Shown here piece after piece: positions 39,478 to 50,996 of a stretch of 64,000 nucleotides of DNA; position 1 is the stretch's first letter; each line of letters opens with the position of its first letter. Location of the stretch: NCBI GenBank assembly GCA_902620285.1, contig CACNHT010000002.1:1-64000 (forward strand). Reading direction: 5' to 3'. Both the position numbers and the translations under genes were made by a program. The notes beneath the pieces were generated by a model that saw only the letters and a program-made list of their open reading frames with translations, made no database searches and was not told the origin of the DNA. This DNA is from an uncultured Alphaproteobacteria bacterium. Lineage in GTDB: Bacteria > Pseudomonadota > Alphaproteobacteria > HIMB59 > GCA-002718135.

Positions 39478-41064
39478 TTAGTAACCTATTGCCATACCAT
39501 CCTTTCGTGGATCTGACCCACCAATAAGCACTCCATTTTTTCTATCTATTTTTATACATTGACCACCACCAATAGCATTTTTATTTATTTTAATTTTATG
39601 ACCAATATTCTTTAATTTTTTTACAATTTTATCATCTAATGAACTCTCAATATTTAAGTGACCATTTAGAGCAAACGCTCTAGGTAAATCCAAGCCTTCT
39701 TGTACTGTCATGTTATAATCGATTATATTTTGAATTAAATGAGACTGACCAATTGGTTGATATTGTCCTCCCATAACTCCATAAGAATACAGTGTCTCAT
39801 CATTCTTATTAGTTATTAGCCCAGGGATTATTGTATGAAGTGGTCTTTTATGACTATCAATTGAGTTGGGGTGACCATCTTCTAATCTGAAATTTACACC
39901 TCTATTTTGAAAAAGAATTCCTGTTTTATTGCTTGTAATTCCACTTCCAAAACCATGACATATTGAATTAATAAATGATACTGAATTCAAATCTCTATCT
40001 ACAACACTTAAATAGATTGTTTCAGGGTGAGATGTTACATAGCATTTATTTGAAGAGTAAATTTTATTTTTATTAATTTTAGAACACAAAGAGCCTATAT
40101 ATTCATTACTTAAATAATCTTTAATATTTATATTATTAAAATTTGGATCACCAAATATTGTTTCCTTAACTTCAAAGCATATTTTTGAAATTTCAGCTTG
40201 AAGATGGTACCTTTCAAAACTTGAAGGATTGTATTTTTTAATATTTAATTTCTCAGTCATTGCCATCATTATCAAGACAACTAATCCAGGACTATTTAGA
40301 GGGCATTGATGGATCTTTGAATTTCTATATGAATTTGTAATTGTTTTTGAAAATAATGTTTTTTGATTATAGAAATCTTCTTCAGTATGAAGTCCTCCAA
40401 GTTTATTTAGTGTCTTAACCATGTCCTTAGTTATTTCACTTTGATAAAATCCTTTAATTTTATTTTTTGAGATGACTCTTAAAGTATTTGCTAATGGTAT
40501 ATTCTTAAAAACTTCACCATAACTATAACTTAGATTTTTATTTAAAAATAATCTTTTAGAATTAAAATTTTTTTTAAGTTTTTTTTCATTCTCTTTCCAT
40601 GCAATAGCTTCAACCTCATGAACAGGAAATCCATTTCTAGCAAAGTTTTCTGCACTATTTAAAACTTCCTTAAAATCAATTCTTCCAAATTTTTCATGCA
40701 TAGAACACCACGCATGAACTGCTCCAGGAATAGTAACTGAATGTGGACTTGTTAAACCAATATTTTTTATTTTGTTATCTTTATAAAACTGTAAATTTGC
40801 TTTTTTTGGAGCTATTCCAGAACCATTTATAGCAATTGGTTTTTTCCCATTCATCGAAATAATTGCAAAACAATCTCCACCAATTCCTGTTGCGCTGGGA
40901 CATACTACAGCTTGAACAGCTGAAGCCGCTATAGCAGCATCAACGGCATTTCCACCCTTTTGAAGTACATTAATTGCTACCATAGAGCTTAATGGGTTTG
41001 ATGTTGCCACCATGCCATTTTGAGCTAAAACATTAGATCTTCCTGGGTAAGATAACTTTCTCAT
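39478..41064 (-). CDS. Gamma-glutamyltransferase-family Ntn-hydrolase (YwrD/HpxW-like)
   Basis: A 528-residue Ntn-hydrolase of the GGT superfamily. The autocleavage threonine is T349 in the segment E-T-I-Y-L-S-V-V-D, where classical GGTs read T-T-H-Y/F-S. The second Thr is replaced by Ile, and the following [12 protein letters not shown] resembles YwrD and oxamate amidohydrolase HpxW rather than glutathione-cleaving GGT. GFGSG (371-375) and the [17 protein letters not shown] segment are also present. No signal peptide is visible, so it probably acts in the cytoplasm on an amide. Neighbours give no pathway clue. Confidence 0.87.
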   Translation of the reverse strand: MRKLSYPGRSNVLAQNGMVATSNPLSSMVAINVLQKGGNAVDAAIAASAVQAVVCPSATGIGGDCFAIISMNGKKPIAINGSGIAPKKANLQFYKDNKIKNIGLTSPHSVTIPGAVHAWCSMHEKFGRIDFKEVLNSAENFARNGFPVHEVEAIAWKENEKKLKKNFNSKRLFLNKNLSYSYGEVFKNIPLANTLRVISKNKIKGFYQSEITKDMVKTLNKLGGLHTEEDFYNQKTLFSKTITNSYRNSKIHQCPLNSPGLVVLIMMAMTEKLNIKKYNPSSFERYHLQAEISKICFEVKETIFGDPNFNNINIKDYLSNEYIGSLCSKINKNKIYSSNKCYVTSHPETIYLSVVDRDLNSVSFINSICHGFGSGITSNKTGILFQNRGVNFRLEDGHPNSIDSHKRPLHTIIPGLITNKNDETLYSYGVMGGQYQPIGQSHLIQNIIDYNMTVQEGLDLPRAFALNGHLNIESSLDDKIVKKLKNIGHKIKINKNAIGGGQCIKIDRKNGVLIGGSDPRKDGMAIGY

Positions 41065-41085
41065 ATTAATTCAGACAATATATGT

Positions 41086-41121
41086 TTGACAAAACAAATC
41101 CCAGAATTTAAAGCGCTTTTT
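41086..41121 (+). promoter_or_regulatory. Probable rpmJ promoter
   Basis: TTGACA at 41086-41091 lies 30 bp before the L36 start; at 17-bp spacing the -10 would be the poor TAAAGC (41109-41114), at 15 bp TTTAAA. The TTGACAAAA string matches the one ahead of rpmB (9881), so both ribosomal genes share a similar -35 context. Confidence 0.35.
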
Positions 41122-41247
41122 ATGAAAGTTAAATGTTCATTAAAAACTGCCAAAATTAGGGACAAGGATTGCAAAGTTGTTCGTAGAAAAGGTAGAATTT
41201 ATGTAATTAACAAAAAAAATCCCAGAATGAAAGCAAGACAGGGTTAA
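41122..41247 (+). CDS. rpmJ: 50S ribosomal protein L36
   Basis: A 41-codon gene. Translation gives [11 protein letters not shown] at the N-terminus, then [17 protein letters not shown], and ends KARQG: the long alphaproteobacterial form of L36, in which only some of the usual zinc-ligand cysteines remain (C5 and C17 here). The stop (41245-41247) abuts the convergent trxB stop. It is a free-standing gene behind its own TTGACA box, as in related genomes. Confidence 0.93.
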   Translation: MKVKCSLKTAKIRDKDCKVVRRKGRIYVINKKNPRMKARQG

Positions 41248-42189
41248 TTAATTGTCTGCTATGTATTTTTCAGCTTCTAAAGCAGCCATACAACCCATAC
41301 CTGCTGCAGTTACAGCTTGTCTGTAAATTTTATCTTTTACATCACCAGCTGCAAAAACTCCCTTAATACTTGTTTCAGTACTATCAGGTTTAGTAATTAT
41401 ATAATTTTCCTCATCCATCTTTAACTTATCAATAAAAAGTGAAGTAGCAGGATCATGACCTATAGCTATAAATGCACCGTTTACATCTATAGTAGTTTTG
41501 GTACTATCTAATGTGTTCTCTAAAATAATTTTTTTTAATGTATTTGGATTTTCATCTCCAACAAATTCACAAACCTTATTGTTCCAAATTATTTCAATTT
41601 TTTTATTGTTAAACAGTCTTTCTTGTAAAATTTTTTCAGCTCGCAAACTATCTCTTCTATGAATTAATAATACCTTTGAAGCAAATTTGGTCAAAAACAT
41701 TGCTTCCTCTACCGCACTATTACCTCCACCTATCACTGCTACTTGTTGATCTTTGAAAAAAAATCCGTCGCAAGTTGCACAAGCAGAAATACCAAATCCT
41801 TTAAATTTTTTTTCACTTTCCAAATTCAGCCATCTAGCTTGAGCACCTGTTGCTATTATAATTGTTTTGGATACAAATTCTTTCCCTGACTCAGTTTTAG
41901 AAATAAATGGATTATTTTCAAAATCAACTGACGTAACAATATCATTATGAAAAATAGTTCCTACTTTTACAGCTTGTTCTTTCATTTGTTCCATAAGCCA
42001 AGGACCCTGAATTACATTTTCAAATCCTGGATAGTTTTCTACATCCGTAGTGATCGTTAGTTGACCTCCTGGTTCTAAACCTGAAACTAAATGTGGTTTT
42101 AAATTTGCTCTTGCTGCATAGATTGCAGCAGTATAGCCTGCTGGTCCAGACCCTATAATTAAGACATCATTTTCTATTTTTTCAGTCAT
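41248..42189 (-). CDS. trxB: Thioredoxin-disulfide reductase
   Basis: A 313-residue low-molecular-weight TrxR reducing thioredoxin with NADPH. The FAD motif GSGPAG is at 13-18, the redox-active C137-A-T-C140 in SACATCDG, the NADPH motif GGGNSAVEEA follows, and the C-terminal GVFAAGDV closes the FAD site. Last gene in the carA...trxB minus-strand run, 17 nt after the 2OG oxygenase gene. Confidence 0.96.
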   Translation of the reverse strand: MTEKIENDVLIIGSGPAGYTAAIYAARANLKPHLVSGLEPGGQLTITTDVENYPGFENVIQGPWLMEQMKEQAVKVGTIFHNDIVTSVDFENNPFISKTESGKEFVSKTIIIATGAQARWLNLESEKKFKGFGISACATCDGFFFKDQQVAVIGGGNSAVEEAMFLTKFASKVLLIHRRDSLRAEKILQERLFNNKKIEIIWNNKVCEFVGDENPNTLKKIILENTLDSTKTTIDVNGAFIAIGHDPATSLFIDKLKMDEENYIITKPDSTETSIKGVFAAGDVKDKIYRQAVTAAGMGCMAALEAEKYIADN

Positions 42190-42206
42190 ATAATTAAATT
42201 AATAAT

Positions 42207-42827
42207 TCAGTCAATTTTTTCAACTGGCCAATCTGTATTAAAAGTAACATAATTTATTTGAATACATCTTCTCTCTTTTTGAATTTCCTTTAATTCAAGT
42301 CCATGCCAAGTATCATCCCCTGAAGAAAAAAAATAACCACTATTATGAACGTACTCAATTGTTTTAACTAATTTAAAATTTTTATCATATAGATCTGTAC
42401 CTAAATTTGATGCTTCATTATATGGGTTTGCCCAAACCATCATCGTCATTAATTTTTCTGAAATATCCTTATGTGGTTTTAGCCAAAATCCTTTTTTATC
42501 TCCAATTACTTCTATTCTGACATATGAATTTGATAAATCTTTATCAATTATTTTTGATATTTTGTTAACCATTTCTTTACTTTGTAAAGATTGAATTAGT
42601 TTTGTTAAATATGGAAATCTTTGACAATTATTTTTTGTTATAAAAAGTCTTAATTTACCGTCAACTCCCTGTCCTGTATGATCGGCAGCTCTTGTTCCAT
42701 CGTACATTCTATCTCCTGAAGGTATCTTACAAAAGGAAATTTCATCTAGCGCACCTTCTTCTAGGCAATTACTAAATACCCAGTGATTAAAAGGAAAATC
42801 TGCGTGCGCTAAATTCTCAAGATTCAT
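42207..42827 (-). CDS. Fe(II)/2-oxoglutarate-dependent oxygenase-like protein
   Basis: A 206-residue protein with a double-stranded beta-helix pattern. The probable iron ligands are H119-K-D121 and H175, and R186 or R187 would bind the 2-oxoglutarate carboxylate, arranged as in the 2OG-Fe(II) oxygenase superfamily. The segment PSGDRMYDGTRAADHTGQG (36-54) is distinctive, but I cannot place it in a named subfamily. It overlaps the ELM1 gene by 11 nt and precedes trxB, in a run that starts with carA. Substrate unknown; protein or small-molecule hydroxylation is possible. Confidence 0.78.
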   Translation of the reverse strand: MNLENLAHADFPFNHWVFSNCLEEGALDEISFCKIPSGDRMYDGTRAADHTGQGVDGKLRLFITKNNCQRFPYLTKLIQSLQSKEMVNKISKIIDKDLSNSYVRIEVIGDKKGFWLKPHKDISEKLMTMMVWANPYNEASNLGTDLYDKNFKLVKTIEYVHNSGYFFSSGDDTWHGLELKEIQKERRCIQINYVTFNTDWPVEKID

Positions 42828-43773
42828 TATTCCTTTCTATAATTCTTTTTTTTATAATTCCAGCGATTCTTTTGCTTTCCTCAAGTTTCGTATATGTCCA
42901 ATTTTCTAATTTTTCTAAATTATTTAAATCTCTTGTTATATTCATTTTTTTAAATTCTTCATGGAATCTTATAAATCTTTTACTTTTTCTCTTCATTGGT
43001 AATTGATAAACATAAATCGGTTTACCAGATATACTTGCTTCAGAAATCATAGAGGTTGAGTCAGAAGTAATAATAAAATAACTAGAATTATAAAGAGCAA
43101 ATTCGTATGGATTCTCTCCTTCTCCAAACCATATTGTAGATATAGAGCTCAATTCTTTTTTTAAAATATGTTTAATTTCTTGATTTGTTCTTCTTGAGGT
43201 AATAACTAAAATTTCTTTATTATTACAGATCTTTATTTTTTGTATTCTTTCGCAAAGATCCAAAGTATTTTCTTTTGAGAAATTATAGTGATTATTTTCA
43301 CCTCCAATAATACATGTAATAAAATTTTTTGAATTAATTTCATAATGCTTTTTTAAATTACTAGTTTTTCTAAAATGATGTATCGCACCTTTTGAATTGA
43401 TTATATTTTCACCATATAAAGTATCATGATTTGGAGCAATAATGAATGAAAAGTATTTTGAAGAAATTTTTGGGTTCTGAATATGAATATTAATTATATT
43501 AGGATATTTTTTTTTAAGATAGATTGATAAGTAAACACTTTTTCTTCCGCAACTAATTACTATGTCAGGTATTTCGTTTGTAGGTAACTTATTTTTAAAT
43601 ATCCAACTAAAAATAGGCAGTATTCCAGGCTGTAATCTATTCCAAGGAAAAATTATTTCAGTTTTAAATTCTTCTACATTTAAACTCAATTCATTTGCAA
43701 GACCTTTAGTTTGACTTATCATGCCTTGTGAACCATCAGTTAATGACCAAATTTTAGGATTGTCTATATTCAA
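42817..43773 (-). CDS. ELM1/GtrOC1 family glycosyltransferase-like protein (DUF1022)
   Basis: A 318-residue protein matching the bacterial ELM1 family (relatives of plant mitochondrial fission protein ELM1), with a GT-B-like fold. Marks are IWSLTDGSQGMISQTKGLANEL at the N-terminus, DIVISCGRKSVYLS, the QNPK..FIIAPNHD segment and FIITSDSTSMISEASISGKPIYVY, the last resembling a nucleotide-sugar pocket. It lies between greA (4-nt overlap) and the 2OG oxygenase gene; greA-ELM1-trxB order recurs in Alphaproteobacteria. Role in the bacterium is unproved. Confidence 0.88.
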   Translation of the reverse strand: MNIDNPKIWSLTDGSQGMISQTKGLANELSLNVEEFKTEIIFPWNRLQPGILPIFSWIFKNKLPTNEIPDIVISCGRKSVYLSIYLKKKYPNIINIHIQNPKISSKYFSFIIAPNHDTLYGENIINSKGAIHHFRKTSNLKKHYEINSKNFITCIIGGENNHYNFSKENTLDLCERIQKIKICNNKEILVITSRRTNQEIKHILKKELSSISTIWFGEGENPYEFALYNSSYFIITSDSTSMISEASISGKPIYVYQLPMKRKSKRFIRFHEEFKKMNITRDLNNLEKLENWTYTKLEESKRIAGIIKKRIIERNNES

Positions 43774-44243
43774 ATGTATTTTACTGATAAAATTGTATAA
43801 CTTTTTAAACCTTTTGGACTATTAATTTCAACATTATCTTCTTCTGTTTTACCAATCAAGCCTCTTGCTAAGGGGCTCGTAATTGAAAGTTTTTTATTTT
43901 CAATATCTGATTCATATTCCCCAACAATTTGATATTGTTGTTTTTCTCCACTTTCATCATCTTCTATTTCAACTGTTGCACCAAATTTAATGTCATCACT
44001 TTCAACAGATTTAACATCTATTACCTCTGCTTTACTAATAGCACTCTCTAGATCTATAATTCTTCCTTCAATTAAACTTTGTTGTTCTTTAGCATATTGA
44101 TATTCTGCATTTTCAGATAAATCACCATGACTTCTAGCTTCGGCTATTGCTTCAATTATTTTTGGTCTATCCTCAGAGATTAATTTTTTTAATTCATCTT
44201 GTAATTTTGAATAACCACCAGCAGTCATAGGAATTTTATTCAT
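43770..44243 (-). CDS. greA: Transcription elongation factor GreA
   Basis: A 157-residue GreA that rescues backtracked RNA polymerase. The N-terminal coiled coil carries ARSHGDLSENAEYQYAKEQQ with the acidic tip residues, and the C-terminal domain has SPLARGLIGK. It follows carB by 40 nt in the common carA-carB-greA order and overlaps the ELM1 gene by 4 nt. Confidence 0.97.
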   Translation of the reverse strand: MNKIPMTAGGYSKLQDELKKLISEDRPKIIEAIAEARSHGDLSENAEYQYAKEQQSLIEGRIIDLESAISKAEVIDVKSVESDDIKFGATVEIEDDESGEKQQYQIVGEYESDIENKKLSITSPLARGLIGKTEEDNVEINSPKGLKSYTILSVKYI

Positions 44244-44283
44244 AAACTCATGATGATTTATTTATTTTTTATAGTCAATAAAA

Positions 44284-47200
44284 TTAATTTATAGTTTGAA
44301 GGCTTTTTATAGTGAATTCTTGACTTTTCATGTGTTCAATAGCATCTACAGCAACTTTCGCTCCAGCTATTGTCGTATAATATGGAATATTATACATTAA
44401 TGATGTCCTTCTAATACTATAACTATCTCTAATAGATGATTGAGTTTTTGTTGTATTAATAACTAGTTGAATTTCATTATTAATTAATGAGTCAACCACA
44501 TGAGGATTTCCTTCTTTTACTTTATTTATTATTTTTGTCTTGATGTTATTAATATTTAAGTATTCTGCAGTTCCCTTAGTTGCAAGTAGATTAAAATCTA
44601 ATTCTTTTAACTTTTGAGCTATCTCAATAATTAACTTTTTATTATCATTATCTATTGAGATAAATACCGTCCCTCTAGATGGAAGAATATTACCACAAGC
44701 TATTTGACTCTTTATATAGGAAGATAAAAAGGTTTCATCTATTCCCATAACTTCTCCTGTAGATTTCATTTCTGGACCTAATATTAGATCAACTCCATCA
44801 AATTTATTAAAAGGAAAAACAGATTCTTTAACATTAAAGTTTTTTAATTCATTAATTTTATAATCATTCAAAATTGCATTAAGATTTTCACCGACCATTA
44901 CTTTTGCTGCAATTTTTGCGATTGGAATACCTTTAGATTTGGCTACAAATGGAACCGTCCTGCTGGCTCTTGGGTTAACTTCTAAAACATATATTTTTTT
45001 ATCTTTAATTGCTAATTGAGTATTCATTAATCCAACAACATTAATTTCATTAGCAATTTTTGATACCCATTCAATAATTTTATCCTGAGTTTCTGCACTA
45101 ACTGAGTAGGGAGGTAAGGAACATGCACTATCTCCAGAGTGGATTCCTGCTTCTTCGATGTGTTCCATAATCCCAGCTACATATATTTCTCCATTTTTAT
45201 CTCTAATTATATCTACATCTATTTCTTTTGCATTTTCAAGATACTCATCAATTAAAATTATATTATTTGAAGAAACTTCAAGAGCTTCATTAGAAAATGA
45301 TTCCAAATTATCTTTATCATATGCGATTTGCATAGCTCTTCCCCCAAGTACGTATGAAGGTCTAACTAAAACTGGATATCCAATTTCTTCAGCTTTTTCT
45401 AAAGTTTGAGCTACAGTATTTGCAAAAGCATTTTTTGGTTGAGCAATTTTTAGTTTCATTAATATTTCACTGAATCTATCTCTATCTTCAGCTAAATCTA
45501 TTGCTTCAGTTGAAGTTCCTATAACTTTTATTCCAGCCTCTTCTATTTCTTTTGCAATTTTTAAAGGAGTCTGACCTCCAAATTGAACTAACACACCAAG
45601 AATATTTCCATTACTTTTTTCTTTATTGTAAATTTCAATGACACTCTCTGCTGAAAGTGGTTCAAAATATAGTCTATCAGCAGTATCATAATCAGTTGAA
45701 ACTGTTTCTGGGTTACAATTTATCATAATTGTTTCAATGCCCTTTTCTTTCAATGCATAGACAGCATGTACACAGCAATAATCAAATTCAATTCCTTGAC
45801 CTATTCTATTAGGACCGCCTCCAAGAATTATAACTTTGTCTTTCGATGTTGGATTTGCTTCACAGAATTTAGTATTTTCAAAATCCCAATCATAAGTAGA
45901 ATAAAGATATGGAGTTTTAGAACTAAATTCACCTGCACAAGTATCAACAAGCCTAAAGACAGGATTTATATCGTTATTATTTCTAAATATTCTTAATTCT
46001 TTTTCTTCAAGATTTAATATTGAGGAGATTTTACTATCCGAGAAGCCCATTTTCTTTGCATATAATATTATATCTTTGTTAAGGCCTTTTTCTTTTAAAG
46101 TTTTTTCAAAATCAATTATTGATTTAATTTGGTATAAAAACCATTTATCATATTTTGTAATTTGATTTATTTCATCAACTGATAATCCAATCCTAAACGC
46201 TTCTCCTACAACTAACAAGCGTTGAGAAGATTGTATTTTAAGTTCATTCAAAATTGTATTTTTATCATTTGATTCAAGCTTTGGTTTATCAAAACCAGTT
46301 AGACCGTACTCAAGAGAATTAAACCCCTTTTGGATTGATTCATTAAAAGATCTACCTATACTCATTGCTTCTCCAACTGATTTCATCGATGTCGTTAAGT
46401 CTGAATTAGCACCAACAAATTTTTCAAAAGTAAATCTTGGAATTTTAGTTACAACATAATCAATAGTGGGTTCAAAACTTGCGGGTGTTGTTGTAGTAAT
46501 ATCATTTTCAAGTTCATCTAAAGTATAACCCACAGCTAATTTTGCAGCAATTTTTGCTATTGGAAAACCTGTAGCTTTTGATGCTAATGCAGAAGATCTA
46601 CTAACTCTTGGATTCATTTCAATTACATTAATTTCTCCATCTTCAGGATTTATTGCAAATTGAACATTTGAGCCACCTGTATCTACACCTATTTTTCTAA
46701 GAACTTTAATGCTAGAATTCCTTAAAATTTGATATTCTTTATCAGTTAATGTTAAGGATGGTGCTACTGTAATGCTATCTCCAGTATGAACACCCATTGG
46801 ATCAACATTTTCAATTGAGCAAACAATAATACAATTATCTTTATTATCTCTAACAACCTCCATCTCAAATTCTTTCCAACCTGAAACAGATTTTTCAATA
46901 AGTATCTGATTTGTTGGGCTAGCATTTAAACCCCTATTACATAAATCAATAAATTCCTCTTCATCATAGGCAACACCACCTCCGGTCCCTCCAAGTGTAA
47001 AACTTGGTCTTATGACAAGAGGTAAATTTAATTCATTTTTTACTCTTTTTGACTCTTCAATAGTTTTAACCACATAACTTTTAGGACAACTTAGACCAAT
47101 TTCTTTCATGGCATCTTTAAATTTTTGCCTATCCTCAGCTAGCTCTATTGCTGTTGGATTTGCTCCAATCATTTTTACTCCGTGTTTTTCAAGTATACGA

Positions 47201-47514
47201 TTATTAAAAAGTTCCATTGAAACGTTTAAAGCAGTTTGCCCTCCCATAGTTGGTAGAAGAGCATCTGGTTTTTCGATTTCGATTATTTTTTCTACAAATT
47301 CTTTAGTTATAGGTTCAATATAAGTTTGATCAGCTAATTCTGGATCAGTCATTATTGTTGCAGGATTTGAATTAATTAATACAATTTTGTAACCTTCGTC
47401 TTTGAGAGACTTACATGCCTGAGCACCCGAGTAATCAAATTCGCAAGCTTGACCAATAACTATAGGACCTGCACCTACTATTAATATTTTATTAATATCA
47501 GTTCTCTTTGGCAT
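44284..47514 (-). CDS. carB: Carbamoyl-phosphate synthase large subunit
   Basis: A CarB of 1076 residues that makes carbamoyl phosphate for arginine and pyrimidines. Two ATP-grasp halves are seen: the first begins at [30 protein letters not shown] (start region), the second at [20 protein letters not shown]; the C-terminal MGS-like allosteric domain is also present. The frame is open for 28 further codons upstream, but these overlap carA and are not CarB-like. The ATG at 47514 gives the canonical start and a 17-nt overlap with carA. Confidence 0.96.
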   Translation of the reverse strand: MPKRTDINKILIVGAGPIVIGQACEFDYSGAQACKSLKDEGYKIVLINSNPATIMTDPELADQTYIEPITKEFVEKIIEIEKPDALLPTMGGQTALNVSMELFNNRILEKHGVKMIGANPTAIELAEDRQKFKDAMKEIGLSCPKSYVVKTIEESKRVKNELNLPLVIRPSFTLGGTGGGVAYDEEEFIDLCNRGLNASPTNQILIEKSVSGWKEFEMEVVRDNKDNCIIVCSIENVDPMGVHTGDSITVAPSLTLTDKEYQILRNSSIKVLRKIGVDTGGSNVQFAINPEDGEINVIEMNPRVSRSSALASKATGFPIAKIAAKLAVGYTLDELENDITTTTPASFEPTIDYVVTKIPRFTFEKFVGANSDLTTSMKSVGEAMSIGRSFNESIQKGFNSLEYGLTGFDKPKLESNDKNTILNELKIQSSQRLLVVGEAFRIGLSVDEINQITKYDKWFLYQIKSIIDFEKTLKEKGLNKDIILYAKKMGFSDSKISSILNLEEKELRIFRNNNDINPVFRLVDTCAGEFSSKTPYLYSTYDWDFENTKFCEANPTSKDKVIILGGGPNRIGQGIEFDYCCVHAVYALKEKGIETIMINCNPETVSTDYDTADRLYFEPLSAESVIEIYNKEKSNGNILGVLVQFGGQTPLKIAKEIEEAGIKVIGTSTEAIDLAEDRDRFSEILMKLKIAQPKNAFANTVAQTLEKAEEIGYPVLVRPSYVLGGRAMQIAYDKDNLESFSNEALEVSSNNIILIDEYLENAKEIDVDIIRDKNGEIYVAGIMEHIEEAGIHSGDSACSLPPYSVSAETQDKIIEWVSKIANEINVVGLMNTQLAIKDKKIYVLEVNPRASRTVPFVAKSKGIPIAKIAAKVMVGENLNAILNDYKINELKNFNVKESVFPFNKFDGVDLILGPEMKSTGEVMGIDETFLSSYIKSQIACGNILPSRGTVFISIDNDNKKLIIEIAQKLKELDFNLLATKGTAEYLNINNIKTKIINKVKEGNPHVVDSLINNEIQLVINTTKTQSSIRDSYSIRRTSLMYNIPYYTTIAGAKVAVDAIEHMKSQEFTIKSLQTIN

Positions 47515-48685
47515 TTTTCTCAATAAGTTTATAAAATTCTTCAAACAAATAATGACTATCGTGTGGACCAGGCGATGCCTCTGGATGATATTGAACACTA
47601 AATACTGGCAAATGCTTATGTTTTAAACCTTCATTAGTCCCGTCAAATAGTGAAACATGTGTTTCAATTATATCTTTACCAAAACTCTCTCTATCAACTT
47701 CAAAGCCATGATTTTGTGAAGTAATTTCAACAATGCCTGTTTTAAGATTTTTGACAGGATGGTTTGAACCTCTATGACCCTGAAACATTTTTTTAGTTTT
47801 TGCATTTAATGCCAATCCTAAAATTTGATGCCCTAAACATATTCCAAAGACTGGAATATTATCATCAATTAATTTTTTAATCACATCAACTATTTTACTA
47901 CCTGTGGCATAAGGGTCACCAGGACCATTTGATAAAAAAATTCCTGAGGGATTAGTTTTTATTATTTCTTCGTAGCTAGAAAATAAGTTTAATACAGTTG
48001 GGTTAAGATTAAATTCATTTAGATTTCTTAAAATATTATTTTTGATTCCAAAGTCTAAACAAGTGACATTATATTTAAATTTGTTTTTAATTGATTTATC
48101 ACTTTTCCATATTCCTTTTTTCCAATTATAGTTTTTCTCTGTTGATACTATCCCAGCCAGATCTAAATTTTGAAGACCTTTCCAATCATTTATTTGAGTT
48201 TTAAGTTTTTCAATTTTATTTTCACCTTCTCCAAAGTGAATTATTGCTGCTTTCTTAGCTCCCTCAACAGATAATTTCTTAGTTAAATATCTAGTATCAA
48301 TTCCAAAAATACATGGAATTTTGTTTTTTAAAAAATATGAATTTAAGTCATTTTCTGCTCTCCAATTTGAATATTCTGATAATGGCTGATTTATCACACA
48401 ACCATCAGCGTAGATTTTTTTTGACTCTTGATCTTGTTGATTTGTACCTACAATTCCAACATGAGGAAAAGTAAATGTTATAATTTGTTTAGTATAGGAG
48501 GGGTCAGATAATGCTTCTTGATAACCTGTCTGAGAGGTATTAAAACAAAGTTCTCCTACTGCGGCTTTTTTTTCACCTAATCCATAACCCCATAGAATTT
48601 CACCATTTTCTAATACTAGAGCCCCAGTTTTATTGTGTATATGTGGTTCTTTTTTTAAAACTTCCATTATATTTTGATGAAGCAA
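47498..48685 (-). CDS. carA: Carbamoyl-phosphate synthase small subunit
   Basis: A 395-residue glutaminase subunit that supplies ammonia to CarB. The N-terminal domain has GEVVFNTSQTG-like [21 protein letters not shown]; the class I amidotransferase domain has [13 protein letters not shown] with the nucleophile Cys, and the catalytic [13 protein letters not shown]. An ATG six codons later (48667) is an alternative start. The first gene of a six-gene minus-strand run ending in trxB. Confidence 0.95.
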   Translation of the reverse strand: MLHQNIMEVLKKEPHIHNKTGALVLENGEILWGYGLGEKKAAVGELCFNTSQTGYQEALSDPSYTKQIITFTFPHVGIVGTNQQDQESKKIYADGCVINQPLSEYSNWRAENDLNSYFLKNKIPCIFGIDTRYLTKKLSVEGAKKAAIIHFGEGENKIEKLKTQINDWKGLQNLDLAGIVSTEKNYNWKKGIWKSDKSIKNKFKYNVTCLDFGIKNNILRNLNEFNLNPTVLNLFSSYEEIIKTNPSGIFLSNGPGDPYATGSKIVDVIKKLIDDNIPVFGICLGHQILGLALNAKTKKMFQGHRGSNHPVKNLKTGIVEITSQNHGFEVDRESFGKDIIETHVSLFDGTNEGLKHKHLPVFSVQYHPEASPGPHDSHYLFEEFYKLIEKNAKEN

Positions 48686-48729
48686 AATGATAGTTAGTAG
48701 GCATTTATAACAACGTAGTCAAGGATTAG

Positions 48730-48757
48730 TTGAATTTAAAAAGAAGATTTATATTAT
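48730..48757 (+). promoter_or_regulatory. Probable promoter of yqeY-dnaG-rpoD operon
   Basis: TTGAAT (48730-48735), a 16-bp spacer and TATTAT (48752-48757) lie 31 bp before the YqeY start, inside the 103-bp gap divergent from carA. It would drive yqeY, dnaG, rpoD and the MBL gene, which are separated by at most 4 nt. Confidence 0.45.
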
Positions 48758-48788
48758 CAAAGTAAATTTTCTGGAAAGTGAAAAAAAT

Positions 48789-49244
48789 ATGAGCTTAAAA
48801 GATAAAATCGAAAGTCATTACAACAATTCTATTAAAGAAAAAGACAGTAATACTATAAATACTTTAAGATTAATAAAGAGTGCAATAAAAGATAAGGAAA
48901 TTTCTCTAAGAGGAAAGCAAGACGATTTAACCGATTCTGACATTTTAAGTCTTCTTCAAAGTTTAGTGAAACAAAGAAAAGATTCAATAGAAGCCTTTGA
49001 AAAAGCGAATCGTAAAGACCTTATTGAAAATGAGCAAAATGAAATAAAAGTAATTGAAACATTTTTACCTAAACAGATGAATGAAGATGAAACAAAATTG
49101 ATTATAAATGATATAATTAAAGAAAATAATTTCACATCGCTCAAAGAAATGGGTGCATTAATGAAAATAATTAAGGAAAAATATACTGGCAAAATAGATA
49201 TGGGTTTAGTTGGAAAAATTGCTAAATCCTCACTAGGCAACTAA
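48789..49244 (+). CDS. GatB/YqeY domain protein
   Basis: A 151-residue YqeY-type protein: a helical bundle with LRLIKSAIKDKEISLRGK and the C-terminal segment MGALMKIIKEKYTGKIDMGLVGKI, related to the tail domain of GatB. It may bind tRNA or assist transamidation, but its role is not known. Its stop overlaps dnaG (TAATG), and this yqeY-dnaG-rpoD order is common in Alphaproteobacteria. Confidence 0.94.
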   Translation: MSLKDKIESHYNNSIKEKDSNTINTLRLIKSAIKDKEISLRGKQDDLTDSDILSLLQSLVKQRKDSIEAFEKANRKDLIENEQNEIKVIETFLPKQMNEDETKLIINDIIKENNFTSLKEMGALMKIIKEKYTGKIDMGLVGKIAKSSLGN

Positions 49245-50992
49245 TGACATTTTCAAAAAATGATCTTGAATTAATCAAATCTAAAATTGTTCTTTCACAA
49301 GAAATCGAAAAAAAAACAAAAGTCATAAAAAAAGGTAAAGATAGTTGGTGCTGCTGTCCTTTTCATGATGAAAAAACACCTTCATGTAAAATAAATGATG
49401 ATTTAGGTTCCTATTATTGTTTTGGCTGTGGTGCTAAAGGAGATATTTTTACTATTTATACTGAACTTTATAATTTTTCATTTCCTGAAGCAGTCAAAGA
49501 ATTAGCACAAAGAGTTGGTGTAAAAATTGTTGATAATTTTGATTCAAATATAAATAAAAAAAATGAAACAATTTATAAAATTTTAGAAATTTCGGCAAAA
49601 TGGTTTCAGGGTAATCTCAAAAAAAATATTGTTTGTTATGAATATTTAAAAAAAAGAAACTTATCAGATGAAACTATATCTCATTTCAAGTTAGGATTTT
49701 CTTCTAATACAAATAAATCTTTATATGAATTTTTAAAGGAACAGAATTTTAATGACGAAGAATTATTAGAGAGTAATATTGTTAAAAAAGATAAAAATAA
49801 CAAGATTAGAGATTTCTTTTTTAATAGATTAATGTTCCCAATTTCAAATGAATATGGAAAAATAGTTGGATTTGGAGGAAGGGTATTAGATGACTCAAAT
49901 CCAAAATACATTAATTCACCTGAAAGTAATTTCTTCAAAAAAAGAAATATTTTATTCAATCTTTATAATGCTAAACAAATGATTAGATCAAAAAAAAATA
50001 TGTTAATCTGTGAAGGTTATATGGATGTAATAAGTTTGTATGACAAAAATATTAAAACGGCTGTTGCACCTTTAGGCACCTCTTTGACTGAAAATCATCT
50101 ACAATTATCATGGAAGTATGTAAACAAACCAACTCTAATGTTTGATGGAGATAGTTCAGGATTAAAAGCATCTTTCAAGAGTGCTGTAATGTCATTACCT
50201 TTTTTAACACCTTCAAAATTATTACAATTTGTTATTCTGCCCAACGATTATGATCCAGATACATATATCAACCAATTTTCATTAAACAGTTTTTCTAAAT
50301 ATTTAAAGAACCCGCTTTCTATAGTAGATTTTATATTTCAAGAATCTTCAAAATCAATTGATCTTAAAAAATCAGATAATAAAGTTATTTATGATAATTA
50401 TATTGATGAGTTAGTAACTAATATTAATGATAGTAAAATAAGATATTTTTACAAAAATGAATTTAAGAATTTATTTTTTAAAAAACTAAAATCATTTTCT
50501 GAAAAAAAAGACAAAATAAATACCGTTCCTAAAACAACGTCTTTAAAAGAAAAACAAATTTTTTCTTTTATATCCGCCTATTTAAACCATTTAAAATTAA
50601 GGAATGAAATATATTCACTTTTAATTAAATCAGATTTATTAAATAGTTATCAAACAGAATTCTTAAATTTTGTTCATAAATCTGAACTTAAAGAAGTTGA
50701 TATAGATAATATTGATATAAGTAAAATTTCTAAAAAATACTTTGAAATTTACCAAAAATCAAAGGATAGTACTATTTTTCAATTATTTCCCTATTCAAGC
50801 AATGATTTTGATACGGAAAAAGCTCTAAAAGAGATTAAAGAATCTATTAATAATTTGAATACAAGACTTTCAAATTTGAAAAAAATAAATAAAAGCCTAA
50901 TTGATATAGATGATAATTCATCTCCGATGACATGGGATGAGTTAAAAAATATCAGTTTTAACCTTCATAATAATGAAGAACTAATAAAATAG
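49244..50992 (+). CDS. dnaG: DNA primase
   Basis: A 582-residue primase. The N-terminal CHC2 zinc site is C38-P-F-H41...C59-F-G-C62. The catalytic Toprim domain follows (about 235-330: EGYMDVISL with the Glu, and [10 protein letters not shown] with the Asp-x-Asp). A C-terminal helicase-binding domain of low similarity completes it. Two cysteines before C38 (36, 37) are extra. Translationally coupled to yqeY; rpoD starts 4 nt downstream. Confidence 0.95.
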   Translation: MTFSKNDLELIKSKIVLSQEIEKKTKVIKKGKDSWCCCPFHDEKTPSCKINDDLGSYYCFGCGAKGDIFTIYTELYNFSFPEAVKELAQRVGVKIVDNFDSNINKKNETIYKILEISAKWFQGNLKKNIVCYEYLKKRNLSDETISHFKLGFSSNTNKSLYEFLKEQNFNDEELLESNIVKKDKNNKIRDFFFNRLMFPISNEYGKIVGFGGRVLDDSNPKYINSPESNFFKKRNILFNLYNAKQMIRSKKNMLICEGYMDVISLYDKNIKTAVAPLGTSLTENHLQLSWKYVNKPTLMFDGDSSGLKASFKSAVMSLPFLTPSKLLQFVILPNDYDPDTYINQFSLNSFSKYLKNPLSIVDFIFQESSKSIDLKKSDNKVIYDNYIDELVTNINDSKIRYFYKNEFKNLFFKKLKSFSEKKDKINTVPKTTSLKEKQIFSFISAYLNHLKLRNEIYSLLIKSDLLNSYQTEFLNFVHKSELKEVDIDNIDISKISKKYFEIYQKSKDSTIFQLFPYSSNDFDTEKALKEIKESINNLNTRLSNLKKINKSLIDIDDNSSPMTWDELKNISFNLHNNEELIK

Positions 50993-50996
50993 AATT

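Noticed and set aside
47515..47598. Upstream extension of CarB by 28 codons
   Set aside because: It overlaps the 3' part of carA, has a non-CarB hydrophobic sequence, and the ATG at 47514 gives the canonical MPKRTDI start.
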